64,000 nt of DNA from Nocardioides sp. S5 (GTDB taxonomy: Bacteria; Actinomycetota; Actinomycetes; Propionibacteriales; Nocardioidaceae). Shown piece after piece: positions 17,854 to 26,741 of the stretch. Positions within the stretch are counted from its first letter, which is position 1. Each line of letters begins with the position of its first letter. Location: positions 620,001 through 684,000 of the forward strand of contig NZ_CP022296.1 in assembly GCF_017310035.1 (NCBI RefSeq), written 5' to 3'. A model generated the notes under the pieces. The model was not told where the DNA came from. It saw nothing but the letters and a program-made list of their open reading frames with translations, and searched no databases. The translations under genes and the position numbers were made by a program.

Positions 17854-18595
17854 CTGGTTCCAGGAGACGGCGCTGTCCGGGTCGATGCTGCTGGCGCTGC
17901 CGGTGGCGCTGGCCGCCGGGCTCATCTCGTTCTTCAGCCCCTGCGTGATCCCGCTGCTCCCGGGCTACCTCTCCTACGCCACCGGCATCTCGGGCGGCGA
18001 CCTCGAGCAGGCCCGCCGCAGCCGGCTGGTGCTCGGCGCGGTCCTCTTCGTCCTCGGCTTCTCGGTCGTCTTCGTCCTCCTCGGCAGCCTCACCGGCGCG
18101 GCCGGGGCCTGGCTGTTCACCCACGTCCGCGAGCTCAACCGCGTGCTCGGCGTGATCATGATCCTGCTCGGGGTCGCGTTCCTCGGCGCCTTCGGCTTCC
18201 TCCAGCGGGACTGGCGGATCCACAAGGTCCCCGCCGTCGGCCTCGCCGCCGCCCCGCTGATCGGCTTCCTCTTCGGAGTCGGCTGGACGCCGTGCGTGGG
18301 CCCGACGCTGGCGGCCATCAACGTCCTGTCGGTCGGTGAGGGCACCGCAGCCCGGGGAGCCCTGCTCTCGGCCGTCTTCGCGCTCGGCCTGGGGCTGCCC
18401 TTCATCGTGGCCGCGCTGGCCTACCGCCGCATGCTCGGCGCCTTCGCCGTGATCCGGCGCCACCAGGTGCTCGTCGTACGCCTCGGCGGCGCGATGATGA
18501 TCCTCGTCGGCCTCCTGCTCGTCTCGGGCTGGTGGGACCGCATCGTGCAGTGGCTCCAGCTCCAGGTCGTCCAGGGCTTCGCGGTGCCGGTGTGA
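17846..18595 (+). CDS. ccdA: Cytochrome c biogenesis protein CcdA
   Basis: The protein has 249 residues and six predicted membrane helices. The two redox cysteines are in FFSPCVIPLLPGYL and GWTPCVGPTL. It moves electrons from cytoplasmic thioredoxin to the outside for TlpA/ResA. It overlaps tlpA and resB (GTGA junction). Confidence 0.95.
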   Translation: MSDWFQETALSGSMLLALPVALAAGLISFFSPCVIPLLPGYLSYATGISGGDLEQARRSRLVLGAVLFVLGFSVVFVLLGSLTGAAGAWLFTHVRELNRVLGVIMILLGVAFLGAFGFLQRDWRIHKVPAVGLAAAPLIGFLFGVGWTPCVGPTLAAINVLSVGEGTAARGALLSAVFALGLGLPFIVAALAYRRMLGAFAVIRRHQVLVVRLGGAMMILVGLLLVSGWWDRIVQWLQLQVVQGFAVPV

Positions 18596-20250
18596 CCGAC
18601 CTCCAGCCCGACCTGCGCCAGCGGTCGTCCGACGACCGCCAGGCCACGTCCCTCCCCAACGACCTGAACGCGCGCGAGCTCGCGCGCTGGTCGTGGCGCC
18701 AGCTCACGTCGATGCGCACCGCCCTCGTGCTGCTCCTGCTGCTCGCGCTCGCGGCGATCCCCGGCTCGGTGATCCCGCAGGAGGACATCGACTCCCTGGC
18801 GGTCTCGCAGTGGCGTGACAACCACCCGCGCCTGGCGCCCATCTGGGACCGGCTCGACCTGTTCTCCGTCTACGGCTCGGTGTGGTTCTCCGCGATCTAC
18901 ATCCTGCTGATGATCTCGCTGGTCGGCTGCATCATCCCGCGCCTGTTCGTCTACGCCCGCGCCCTGCGGGCCCGGCCGCCCCGCGCCCCGCGGCACCTCA
19001 CCCGGCTGCCCGAGTCGACGGCGTACACCACCGACGAGTCCCCCGACGACGTGCTGGCGCGCGCCGCGGACGCCCTGCGGAGCAAGCGGTTCCGGGTGGA
19101 GACGTCCAGGGAGCCCGACGCGGTGTCCGCCGAGCGCGGCTACCTCCGCGAGGCCGGCAACCTGCTGTTCCACCTCGCCGTGATCGTGGTCCTCGTCGGC
19201 GTCGCCGTCGGCAGCCTCTTCGGCTACAAGGGCGGCGTCATCATGCTCAACGGCGAGGACTACGGCTTCTCCAACAACCTCACCCAGTACGACGACTTCG
19301 CGCCGGGGTCGCTCTTCGACCCCGACGTGATGGAGCCCTTCTCCTTCAGCATCACCGACTTCCAGGTCGACTGGCTCACCGAGGGTGACCGAGCCGGCAT
19401 GGCGCGCGAGTTCGTCGCCGAGCTGGCCTACGAGACCGAGCCCGGCGGCGAGACCCGGGACTACGACCTGAGGGTCAACCACCCGCTGACCATCGGCGGC
19501 ACCGACATCTTCCTCATCGGCCACGGCTACGCCCCGGTCATCACGATCCGCGACGGCGAGGGCGAGGTCACCAAGTCCGGCCCCGTGGTGTTCCTGCCGA
19601 CCAACGGCCAGACCTTCGAGTCGTTCGGCGTGGTCAAGGCGCCCTTCGCCCAGCCCGAGCAGATCGGGCTCGAGGGCACCTTCTACCCGACCTTCGCGAT
19701 GGGCCGCGACGCCGACGGCAACCTCACCATGCCGTCGTCGATCTTCGGATCCCTGGGCGACCCCCTGATCTCGATGAGCCTGTGGACCGGTGACCTCGGC
19801 ATCGACGACGGCTCCGCCTCGTCGGTCTACGTCCTCGACAAGGCCGACGCGACCCAGGTCCTGAAGGACAACGGCCAGCCGTTCCGGATGGACCTGCGGC
19901 CCGGCGACACCGTGACGCTGCCCGACGGCCTCGGCACGGTGACGTTCGAGGGCGTGCAGCGCTGGAACAAGATCCAGATCAGCCGCAGCCCCGGCAAGCT
20001 GGTGGCGCTCGGCGGCGTGGTGCTCGCCCTGGTCGGCCTGCTGGGCTCGCTCTTCATCCGCCCGCGCCGGATGTGGGTGCGCGCGCGCAGGCAGGACGAC
20101 GGGACCACGCGGGTCGAGGTGGCGCGGCTGGACCGGTCGTCCGGGGGAGACCCCGAGGACGGCGCGGCCGAGCTCGCCGAGATCGTGGCATCACTGCAGG
20201 CCCCCACGGGCCCGCAGCCGACGAGCAGCAGCAGGAAGGATCAGTCGTGA
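18592..20250 (+). CDS. resB: Cytochrome c biogenesis protein ResB
   Basis: The protein has 552 residues from the GTG that overlaps the ccdA stop. The N-terminal helix LVLLLLLALAAIPGSVIPQ, with a following FSVYGSVWFS segment, marks the family. Three N-terminal helices, a large external domain and one C-terminal helix (ALGGVVLALVGLLGSLF) are visible. With CcsB it forms the system II haem export and ligation complex. Confidence 0.94.
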   Translation: MTDLQPDLRQRSSDDRQATSLPNDLNARELARWSWRQLTSMRTALVLLLLLALAAIPGSVIPQEDIDSLAVSQWRDNHPRLAPIWDRLDLFSVYGSVWFSAIYILLMISLVGCIIPRLFVYARALRARPPRAPRHLTRLPESTAYTTDESPDDVLARAADALRSKRFRVETSREPDAVSAERGYLREAGNLLFHLAVIVVLVGVAVGSLFGYKGGVIMLNGEDYGFSNNLTQYDDFAPGSLFDPDVMEPFSFSITDFQVDWLTEGDRAGMAREFVAELAYETEPGGETRDYDLRVNHPLTIGGTDIFLIGHGYAPVITIRDGEGEVTKSGPVVFLPTNGQTFESFGVVKAPFAQPEQIGLEGTFYPTFAMGRDADGNLTMPSSIFGSLGDPLISMSLWTGDLGIDDGSASSVYVLDKADATQVLKDNGQPFRMDLRPGDTVTLPDGLGTVTFEGVQRWNKIQISRSPGKLVALGGVVLALVGLLGSLFIRPRRMWVRARRQDDGTTRVEVARLDRSSGGDPEDGAAELAEIVASLQAPTGPQPTSSSRKDQS

Positions 20251-21236
20251 CCGACGCACAGTGGGAGGTCTTCAGCTACCAGGGCGTCATCGCCGCGGCG
20301 GTGCTCTACTTCCTCGCCATGCTGGCCTACTTCTTCGAGCTGGCCGGCCTGCGCAGCGTGGCGAAGGACGAGGAGGTGACGGACCAGCGCACCGCCATGG
20401 CCGGTCGCCTGGCGCTGGTGCTGTCCGTCTTCGGCGTGGTGATCCACCTCGTCGCGCTCGTGGCGCGCGGCCTCGCGGCCGACCCCAACCGGGTGCCGTG
20501 GGGCAACATGTACGAGTTCACGATCTCGGGCACCTTCGTGGTGGCGCTGATCTTCGTGCTCTCGACGCTCCGACTCGACATCCAGTGGCTCGGCCCGCTG
20601 GTCTCCACCTTCGTCGTGGCCTCGCTGATGGCGGCGTTCCTCGGCCTGGACGACGCGGTCCTGCCGCTCCCGGACGCGCTCAACTCCCCGTGGCTGGTGA
20701 TCCACGTCGTCTCGGCCGTGATCTCGACCGGCGCCTTCACCATCGGCGCGCTGCTCTCGGTGCTCTACCTCGTCAAGGCGCGCTCGAGCGCGACCACGGG
20801 CTACCTCGCCCGGGTGCCCGAGCCCAAGGTCCTGGACCGGCTGTCCTACCGGATGCACGCCTTCGGCTTCCCGGTGTGGACCTTCGCGGTCCTCATCACC
20901 GGCCCGATCTGGGCGCACCAGGCGTGGGGTGCCTACTGGAACTGGGACCCCAAGGAGGTGTGGGCCTTCATCACCTGGGTGGTCTACGCCGCCTACCTGC
21001 ACGCCCGCGCGACCGCGGGCTGGCGCGGGCGCAATGCCGCGATCCTGGCGCTGGTCGGTGCCGCGACGCTGTGGTTCAACTTCATCGGCATCAACTTCTT
21101 CAGCAGCTCCAGCCAGCACTCCTACGCCGAGGGCGCGGGTGCGGAGCGCTCAGTCGTCCTCCGGGTCGCGGCGGCGCCGGTCGAGGCCCCGCAGGAAGTC
21201 CGGGTCGTCGTCGGGGCCGACCACCCGCGGCGGTGA
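20247..21236 (+). CDS. ccsB: Cytochrome c biogenesis protein CcsB (ResC)
   Basis: The protein has 329 residues and eight or so membrane helices. The haem-handling WWD-type motif is WGAYWNWDPKEVWAF, and haem-ligand histidines are in VIHVVSA and SSSQHSYA. The family normally ends near SSQHSYA. Here about 35 extra residues follow, encoded in DNA that also carries the opposite-strand gene 21150-21335, so this tail may be a by-product of overlap. Confidence 0.92.
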   Translation: MTDAQWEVFSYQGVIAAAVLYFLAMLAYFFELAGLRSVAKDEEVTDQRTAMAGRLALVLSVFGVVIHLVALVARGLAADPNRVPWGNMYEFTISGTFVVALIFVLSTLRLDIQWLGPLVSTFVVASLMAAFLGLDDAVLPLPDALNSPWLVIHVVSAVISTGAFTIGALLSVLYLVKARSSATTGYLARVPEPKVLDRLSYRMHAFGFPVWTFAVLITGPIWAHQAWGAYWNWDPKEVWAFITWVVYAAYLHARATAGWRGRNAAILALVGAATLWFNFIGINFFSSSSQHSYAEGAGAERSVVLRVAAAPVEAPQEVRVVVGADHPRR

Positions 21237-21335
21237 AGCACCGCCGCTGCCGCCGTCGAGGCGGCGCAGCGCGAGCTTGACCAGCACCCACACGACGACC
21301 GCGATCGCGGCCATCACGAGCAGCACCTTCAGCAT
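21150..21335 (-). CDS. Small single-pass membrane protein
   Basis: The protein has 61 residues: an N-terminal membrane helix (LLVMAAIAVVVWVLVKLAL) and then a charged tail with DDDPDFLRGLDRRRRDPEDD. The ATG at 21335 is preceded by GGAGGA and, six bases upstream, TACATT, so it can be read with or without a leader. Its last 87 bp overlap the ccsB 3' end on the other strand. No named function. Confidence 0.65.
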   Translation of the reverse strand: MLKVLLVMAAIAVVVWVLVKLALRRLDGGSGGASPPRVVGPDDDPDFLRGLDRRRRDPEDD

Positions 21336-21341
21336 TCCTCC

Positions 21342-21347
21342 AATGTA
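21342..21347 (-). promoter_or_regulatory. -10 element of the 61-residue membrane protein gene
   Basis: TACATT on the minus strand, six bases before the ATG at 21335. Confidence 0.5.
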
Positions 21348-21359
21348 GTCAGGTCCACC

Positions 21360-21365
21360 TAGGCT
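21360..21365 (+). promoter_or_regulatory. -10 element, leaderless start of the DUF4229 gene
   Basis: TAGGCT, seven bases before the GTG at 21373. It is back-to-back with the minus-strand -10 at 21342-21347. Confidence 0.5.
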
Positions 21366-21372
21366 GGTCGCC

Positions 21373-21654
21373 GTGAAGGAGTTCGTGGTCTACACCGCCC
21401 TGCGGATCGTGCTGTTCCTCGCCTCGTTCGGGATCGTCATCGGACTGATGGCGCTGGTCCTCGGCGGGCGCTACAACCTGTTCTGGGCGGTCGTGCTCGC
21501 CTTCCTGATCTCCGGGATCGCGTCCTACTTCGTCCTCGACCGCCAGCGCGAGGCGTTCGCCCGTCGCGTCGAGGAGCGGGCTTCCCGAGCGGCCGCCGCC
21601 TTCGAGGAGCGCAAGGCCCGCGAGGACCGCGACGACCACGAGGACCCGCGCTGA
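21373..21654 (+). CDS. DUF4229 membrane protein
   Basis: The protein has 93 residues: two membrane helices (about 6-30 and 36-54) followed by a highly charged helical tail (REAFARRVEERASRAA and onward). The arrangement matches DUF4229, a family of unknown function regularly found near menA and the ccs genes in actinobacteria. The stop is 10 bp from the convergent acetyltransferase gene. Confidence 0.8.
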   Translation: MKEFVVYTALRIVLFLASFGIVIGLMALVLGGRYNLFWAVVLAFLISGIASYFVLDRQREAFARRVEERASRAAAAFEERKAREDRDDHEDPR

Positions 21655-21663
21655 GCCTCGCGC

Positions 21664-22920
21664 TCAGAAGCCCGTCAGGCTGTACGCCGGTTCGCTGAGG
21701 TCCGCCATCGCTGCGAAGCGGCGTACGGAGTCCTCCGAGCCCGCCAGGCGCCCGGCACGGTGCAGCTGCCGCACCGGCACGGCAGCGAGGTAGAGCGAGC
21801 CCAGCGTCTCCGCGCTGAGGCGTACGTCGGCCGCGTCGTCGGTGCGGACGACCGTCGCCTCACCGTCCGCGGTCGTGACGGCGAAGCGCCCGGCCGCGTG
21901 GCCCTGCGGGTCGTCGACCTCGACCACGACCGAGCCGTCGGTGGCCCACGGGCGGGCGGCGAGGGCGCGGGGGAGGTCGAGCACCCGCAGCCAGAGGAAC
22001 TCCTGGACCTCGGTCGTGCTCACCCGGTCGAGGTCGGTGAGGGCCCACATCAGCGGGTCCTCGGGGTGGAACAGGTTGAAGGTGACCTTGGCGGTCTGGT
22101 CCATGTCGCCGAGGAAGGACCAGAGCGCGAGCTGGGCCTGCGGGGTGAGGGCGACCATCTCGTCGACCTTCACCGTCTTGTCCTCGCCGGGCCTCCAGAT
22201 GGCGAAGGCGTCGACCGTGCCGCCCGCGTCGAGGTGCACCACGACCCGGATCTTGCGGTTGGCGCCGCCGCTGCTGGGATCCCAGGCGCCGGTGTGCATG
22301 TCCTCGTACGGCGAGGGCCAGGCCACCGAGCCGCGCTGGCGGGCGTGGAAGGTGTCGAAGACGGCCTTGACGTGCGGCCACGCCTCCGCGGGCTCGAGGA
22401 GCTCGACGCGGCCGGGGTCGCGGAAGTCGCGGAACCCGAAGCCGGGCGTCGTGTCGACGGTGACGCCGGTGCGGAAGGTGGCCGGACCGAAGCCCCAGCG
22501 GCCGTAGATGGTGGCCTCGGCCGCGGTCAGGGCGGCCATCGGCACGCCCTGGGCCACGGCGTCGGAGAGGTCGTCCTCGATGAGCCGGCGCAGCAGGCCC
22601 CTGCGGCGGTGGGCCGCGCTGGTGGTGACGTCGGTGATCATCCGCAGCGGCAGCAGCTCGCGGCCGGCGTTGAGGGTCTTGTCGAGGCTCGCATAGGTGG
22701 CGACGGGCATGGGCCCTGCACCGAGCTCGCCCTCGGGCAGCCAGGCGCCGCGGACGGTCACGTCGTCGGCGCGGTAGTGCCTGATCCACCGCTCGACGCT
22801 GTCGTCCTCGGGCCGGTCGTCGCGGAAGCCGCGCAGGACCGCCTCGATCCACCCGCGACGGCGGGCGGCCGCGTCGGGGGAGTCGTCGGAGAAGTCGAGG
22901 AGGGCGAAGTCGTAGTCCAC
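21664..22920 (-). CDS. Eis-like GNAT N-acetyltransferase
   Basis: The protein has 418 residues. The acetyl-CoA loop is in TTSAAHRRRGLLRRL (about residues 99-113). The full length, with a second GNAT-like domain and a C-terminal sterol-carrier-like domain, is that of the Eis family, which acetylates lysines or aminoglycosides. The C-terminal residue is Phe (SLTGF), which in Eis acts as the catalytic carboxylate group. The GTG at 22920 is preceded at six bases by TAGCGT. The natural substrate is unknown. Confidence 0.88.
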   Translation of the reverse strand: MDYDFALLDFSDDSPDAAARRRGWIEAVLRGFRDDRPEDDSVERWIRHYRADDVTVRGAWLPEGELGAGPMPVATYASLDKTLNAGRELLPLRMITDVTTSAAHRRRGLLRRLIEDDLSDAVAQGVPMAALTAAEATIYGRWGFGPATFRTGVTVDTTPGFGFRDFRDPGRVELLEPAEAWPHVKAVFDTFHARQRGSVAWPSPYEDMHTGAWDPSSGGANRKIRVVVHLDAGGTVDAFAIWRPGEDKTVKVDEMVALTPQAQLALWSFLGDMDQTAKVTFNLFHPEDPLMWALTDLDRVSTTEVQEFLWLRVLDLPRALAARPWATDGSVVVEVDDPQGHAAGRFAVTTADGEATVVRTDDAADVRLSAETLGSLYLAAVPVRQLHRAGRLAGSEDSVRRFAAMADLSEPAYSLTGF

Positions 22921-22926
22921 CCGTTC

Positions 22927-22932
22927 ACGCTA
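22927..22932 (-). promoter_or_regulatory. -10 element, leaderless start of the Eis-like gene
   Basis: TAGCGT on the minus strand, six bases before the GTG at 22920. Confidence 0.5.
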
Positions 22933-22959
22933 GTGAGCGGCCCGGTGGCCCGCCACGGG

Positions 22960-23835
22960 TTATCCGAGCAGGAGCAGCGGCGCCGCGACGAGCACCGACC
23001 ACAGCAGCTCGGAGGCGCCCGTGGCGGCGAGGACCGGGATGAGGGCGGGCCCCGTCGCGCCGTTGAGGACGGCGCGGGTCGGGGCGCCCGCGCGGGCCAG
23101 GAAGCCGAGCCCGAGCAGCGCCCACCACGTCGTGGCCGCGGCGATCGCGACGACCGCAGCGGCTGCGACCAGGACCAGGAAGGCGTAGAGGTGGCGGGTG
23201 CGCTCGTCGCCGAGACGCACGGCCAGGGTGCGCTTGCCGGCGACGGTGTCGGTGGGGATGTCGCGCAGGTTGTTGGCGACCAGGATCGCGCAGGCCAGCG
23301 CCCCGATGCCGACGCCGGCGTAGAGGGCCGCCCACTCCCAGGTCTGCGTCTGGACGAAGGTCGTGCCGATCACCGCGACGAGGCCGAAGAAGACGAACAC
23401 CATGACCTCGCCGAGCCCGAGGTAGCCGTAGGGCTTGTCGCCGCCGGTGTAGAACCACGCCGCCACGACGCACACCAGGCCCACGGCCACCAGCCACCAG
23501 GCGGTCGTCGCGGCGAGGACCAGCCCGGCCACCGCGGCCACGCCGAAGGCGGCGAAGGCCGCTGCCTTCACCGCTCGCGGGGGCGCCGCGCCAGAGCCCA
23601 CCAGCCGCATCGGCCCGACCCGGTCGGCGTCGGTGCCGCGGATGCCGTCGGAGTAGTCGTTGGCGTAGTTGACCCCCACCTGGAGGGCGAGACTGACGAC
23701 GAGGGCCAGCAGGGCCTTCCACCACACCGCGTGGTCGGCGTACGCCGCGACGCCGGTGCCGGCCAGCACCGGGGCGACGGCGGCGGGCAGGGTGCGCGGC
23801 CGGGCGCCGGCGAGCCAGTCAGCGGTGGAGGTCAC
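22960..23835 (-). CDS. menA: 1,4-dihydroxy-2-naphthoate polyprenyltransferase
   Basis: The protein has 291 residues and a UbiA-type membrane fold. The first Asp-rich motif is NYANDYSDGIRGTD, and the second prenyl-diphosphate site is near NNLRDIPTDTVAGK. It attaches the polyprenyl chain to dihydroxynaphthoate to give demethylmenaquinone. The GTG start lies inside the end of the upstream MFS gene (17-bp overlap), so the two are translated together. Confidence 0.93.
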   Translation of the reverse strand: MTSTADWLAGARPRTLPAAVAPVLAGTGVAAYADHAVWWKALLALVVSLALQVGVNYANDYSDGIRGTDADRVGPMRLVGSGAAPPRAVKAAAFAAFGVAAVAGLVLAATTAWWLVAVGLVCVVAAWFYTGGDKPYGYLGLGEVMVFVFFGLVAVIGTTFVQTQTWEWAALYAGVGIGALACAILVANNLRDIPTDTVAGKRTLAVRLGDERTRHLYAFLVLVAAAAVVAIAAATTWWALLGLGFLARAGAPTRAVLNGATGPALIPVLAATGASELLWSVLVAAPLLLLG

Positions 23836-25189
23836 TGCCGGATTGTGTCAGTGAGGACGGGGGAAGTGGGGAGTCGGGCTCGAGCAGCGAGGGTGGCCCG
23901 GCGGCGGCGGCGTCGTCGACGTCCGCGGCGCCCGCTCGTGCGTCCGCGAGGACGTCGGCGGGCACGTGCTGCTCGAGCCAGCGTCGGCCCGCGTGGGCCG
24001 CGAAGTGCAGTCCGGTCGCGGCAGCGGTCACGATCGCGGCGATGGTGAGCCAGCCCCAGGCGCCCCACTCCATGGCGAGGAAGCCGTAGACCGCCGGCGC
24101 CCAGAACCTCCCCAGCGTGCCTCCGAGCTCCGAGACGCCCTGGTAGTCGCCGCGGCGGCGCGGGTCCATCAGTTCGACCTCGAGCGTCCAGCCCGAGGCG
24201 GACAGGAAGAGCTCGGACCAGGTGAGGACGACGTGGCCGAGGAAGAAGAGGGCGATCGTCAGCCACCCGACGGTCTCGTGGGTGACGAGCGTGATGATGC
24301 AGGTGAGGACGAAGAAGACCGTCGACAGGCGCACCGCCCGCAGCGCCGTCCCGACGTCGCGGATCCCGCGGGACGCCAGGCGGGGCAGGACGATGCACAT
24401 GAGCGTGTTGGTGCCGAAGAGCAGCGCGACCAGCTCCTCGGGGGCGTCGGTCTCGGTCACCAGCCACACCGGGATGACCGTGTGCAGCAGCACCTGGTTG
24501 GTCCACATCACGCCGGTCAGGGCGGTGACGGCGATCCAGCTGCGGTTGCGGATCGCGGGGATGCCCTCCGGCTTCGCCCGCGGCTCGGGGCCGCGCACGT
24601 CGTGGCTCGCATCGGGCAGTCGGAGCACCGCGATGCTGTTGGCCAGGAAGAGCACGGCGCTCAGCATCGGCGCCCACCGCAGCGCCTCGGTGCCGAAGGC
24701 GATCGCCATGACGCCGATGAGTCCACCGAGGCTGAAGCCGAGGTTGAGCGCGGAGTACATGTAGGCCCGGGACTCGACCCGCTCCGCCGGGGCCAGCACG
24801 TCGATGACGTAGGCGCCGTGGGCCGTGCCGGCCAGCGTGCCGACGACCTCCATCGCGACCGCGAGGGCGACGTACTCGGGGAAGCTGTCGATCCACGGCC
24901 ACACCGCGAACAGGGCGCCCTGCAGCAGGGCGCTCAGCGCCCACATCCGCTTGGGGCCGAAGCGGTCCACCAGCTTGCCTGCTGGGACAGCCACCACGAA
25001 GCTCGCGACCGCGGCGACGGTGAGGCCGATGCCCACCTCGCCGAGCGACAGGCCCACCACGAAGACGAAGAACACCGCCGAGCCGGCCAGGAAGGCGCCG
25101 TCCGCGGAGGCGAAGATCAGGGACTGCGCGGACAACCGGCCGGCGAGGGTGGACGGGGGCGTGGCGTAGTTCTTCAGGGCGGTGAGCAT
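23819..25189 (-). CDS. Major facilitator superfamily transporter
   Basis: The protein has 456 residues and about twelve membrane helices. The loop 2-3 signature is AGKLVDRFGPKRMW. A hydrophilic Ala/Asp-rich tail of about 45 residues extends beyond the last helix. The substrate cannot be predicted. It sits between small genes and menA in an apparent minus-strand operon (25687 to 22960). Confidence 0.82.
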   Translation of the reverse strand: MLTALKNYATPPSTLAGRLSAQSLIFASADGAFLAGSAVFFVFVVGLSLGEVGIGLTVAAVASFVVAVPAGKLVDRFGPKRMWALSALLQGALFAVWPWIDSFPEYVALAVAMEVVGTLAGTAHGAYVIDVLAPAERVESRAYMYSALNLGFSLGGLIGVMAIAFGTEALRWAPMLSAVLFLANSIAVLRLPDASHDVRGPEPRAKPEGIPAIRNRSWIAVTALTGVMWTNQVLLHTVIPVWLVTETDAPEELVALLFGTNTLMCIVLPRLASRGIRDVGTALRAVRLSTVFFVLTCIITLVTHETVGWLTIALFFLGHVVLTWSELFLSASGWTLEVELMDPRRRGDYQGVSELGGTLGRFWAPAVYGFLAMEWGAWGWLTIAAIVTAAATGLHFAAHAGRRWLEQHVPADVLADARAGAADVDDAAAAGPPSLLEPDSPLPPSSLTQSGSDLHR

Positions 25190-25233
25190 CGCCGGCCATC
25201 CTCTCCCGCGGGGGCAGCCGGGCGTCCTGTCAT

Positions 25234-25398
25234 TCAGCCGGCAGGAGGGTCGTCCTCGTCACGTCCTGGGTCCCGTCCCTCGGCCATCCGCCCGGTGTCG
25301 CGGCGGATGCCCTCGGCACGTCGCTTCTCGAACAGCAGGATGGCCACGACCACGCCCGTCGTCACCAGGACGACGAGCACGAGCCGGAAGAGGTCCAC
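25234..25398 (-). CDS. Short single-pass membrane protein (54 residues)
   Basis: The gene starts at the GTG at 25398 and stops at TGA (25236-25234). It encodes a membrane helix (LVLVVLVTTGVVVAILLF) followed by a charged tail rich in Arg, Asp and Glu. It begins one base after the stop of the DUF1330 gene and ends 44 bp before the MFS gene, with no other frame in the gap. Reality is supported by spacing and by the helix-plus-charged-tail pattern shared with other small genes here. Confidence 0.6.
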   Translation of the reverse strand: MDLFRLVLVVLVTTGVVVAILLFEKRRAEGIRRDTGRMAEGRDPGRDEDDPPAG

Positions 25399-25399
25399 G

Positions 25400-25687
25400 C
25401 TAGGCCCCCGGCACCACGCGCAGGTCGCGGTCGGCGCCGTCGCCCAGGGCGCGCAGGGCCTCCTGGTAGGCCTCGCTGTCGTGTGCGGCGCGGGCAGCCT
25501 CCACCGACTCGAACTCGATCACGACGGTGCGGGTCCGTTCGCCCTGCTCGTAGGTCACCTCGGGGTTGCCGCGCGCGAGGAACCGGCCGCCCGCCTCGCG
25601 GATGGCCGGCCCGGCGAGCTCGGCGTACGCCGCGACCTTGTCGGCGTCGTGCACGGCCGTGTAGACGCAGATCCAGTAGGCACTCAT
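25400..25687 (-). CDS. DUF1330 family protein
   Basis: The protein has 95 residues from the ATG at 25687, of the ferredoxin-like dimeric alpha-beta barrel type. YWICVYTAVHDADKVAAY at the start and the central RGNPEVTYEQGERTRTVVIE are typical. The family function is unknown. It is first in the minus-strand group leading to menA and shares a divergent promoter region with menE. Confidence 0.82.
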   Translation of the reverse strand: MSAYWICVYTAVHDADKVAAYAELAGPAIREAGGRFLARGNPEVTYEQGERTRTVVIEFESVEAARAAHDSEAYQEALRALGDGADRDLRVVPGA

Positions 25688-25694
25688 GACCCAC

Positions 25695-25700
25695 AGCCTA
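25695..25700 (-). promoter_or_regulatory. -10 element, leaderless start of the DUF1330 gene
   Basis: TAGGCT on the minus strand, seven bases before the ATG at 25687. Confidence 0.5.
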
Positions 25701-25708
25701 CGGAGCAC

Positions 25709-25714
25709 TAGCGT
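25709..25714 (+). promoter_or_regulatory. -10 element, leaderless start of menE
   Basis: TAGCGT, seven bases before the GTG at 25722. Only eight bases separate it from the divergent -10 at 25695-25700, so the two promoters probably compete. Confidence 0.5.
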
Positions 25715-25721
25715 TCGGCGT

Positions 25722-26741
25722 GTGAGTCACCTCCGGCCCTCGGACGAGCCCTCGGTCGCGATCAGGCAGCTGTCGCGCTGGCTCGAGGCCGACACCCCCG
25801 CCCCGCTGCTGATCGAGACCTCCGGCTCCACCGGCCGGCCCAAGGGCGTCGTGCTGCCCCGCCGGGCCGTCCTCGCGAGCGTCGAGGCGTCGGCGCGGAG
25901 GCTGGGCGCGTCCGGCCGCTGGCTGCTGGCGTTGCCGTCGTCGTACGTCGCCGGGGTGCAGGTCATCGTGCGCTCCCTGGTCGCCGGGCACGAGCCGGTC
26001 GTCGTCGACGGGCTCGACGTCGGGCGCGCCTCGGCGGCCCACCACGGCGACACCCCGACCTTCGTCTCCCTCGTCCCGACCCAGCTGCACCGGATCATGA
26101 CCGACCCCGATCAGGTCGCGGCGCTCGCGCGCTGCCACACCGTGCTCGTCGGTGGCGCCGGGCTCGACACCGACCTGCGCCGGCGCGCCGAGGAGCAGGG
26201 TGTCCGGCTGGTCTCGACCTACGGCTCGTCGGAGACCGCGGGCGGGTGCGTCTACGACGGCGTGCCGCTCGACGGCGTGGCGGTGACCCTCGGCGCGGAC
26301 GGGCGCATCCGCATCGGCGGCCCGACCCTGTTCAGCCACTACGACCACGACCCGGAGCTCACCGCCGCGGCGGTCGTGGACGGCTGGTACGTCACCTCCG
26401 ACGCAGGCCGCTTCGACGAGGACGGGCGCCTGCAGGTCCTCGGCCGCGTCGACGACGTCGTCATCAGCGGCGGGGTGAAGATCCCGCTCACCGCGGTCGC
26501 CGACCGGTTGCGCCGCCACCTGCTGGTGCAGCAGGCCGAGGTCTTCGGCGTGCCCGACCCCGAGTGGGGCCAGAGGCTCGTCGCGGTGCTCGTCGGCACC
26601 GCCCACGAGGCCGAGCTGCGCGACTGGGTCAGCGCCGAGCACCCGCGATCGTGGGCCCCGCGCGAGTTCCGGTGGGTCGAGCATCTCCCGCTCCTGCCCA
26701 ACGGCAAGGTCGACCGCCAGGCCATCCGGGCCGGCCTGTGA
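25722..26741 (+). CDS. menE: o-Succinylbenzoate-CoA ligase
   Basis: The protein has 339 residues, short for an adenylate-forming enzyme, as is usual for actinobacterial MenE. The P-loop is ETSGSTGRPKGVVL, the adenylate motif STYGSSETAGG, the hinge LGRVDDVVISGG and the catalytic lysine LPNGKVDRQ. It makes OSB-CoA for MenB, which is not in this window. It shares one base with the menC start. Confidence 0.94.
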   Translation: MSHLRPSDEPSVAIRQLSRWLEADTPAPLLIETSGSTGRPKGVVLPRRAVLASVEASARRLGASGRWLLALPSSYVAGVQVIVRSLVAGHEPVVVDGLDVGRASAAHHGDTPTFVSLVPTQLHRIMTDPDQVAALARCHTVLVGGAGLDTDLRRRAEEQGVRLVSTYGSSETAGGCVYDGVPLDGVAVTLGADGRIRIGGPTLFSHYDHDPELTAAAVVDGWYVTSDAGRFDEDGRLQVLGRVDDVVISGGVKIPLTAVADRLRRHLLVQQAEVFGVPDPEWGQRLVAVLVGTAHEAELRDWVSAEHPRSWAPREFRWVEHLPLLPNGKVDRQAIRAGL

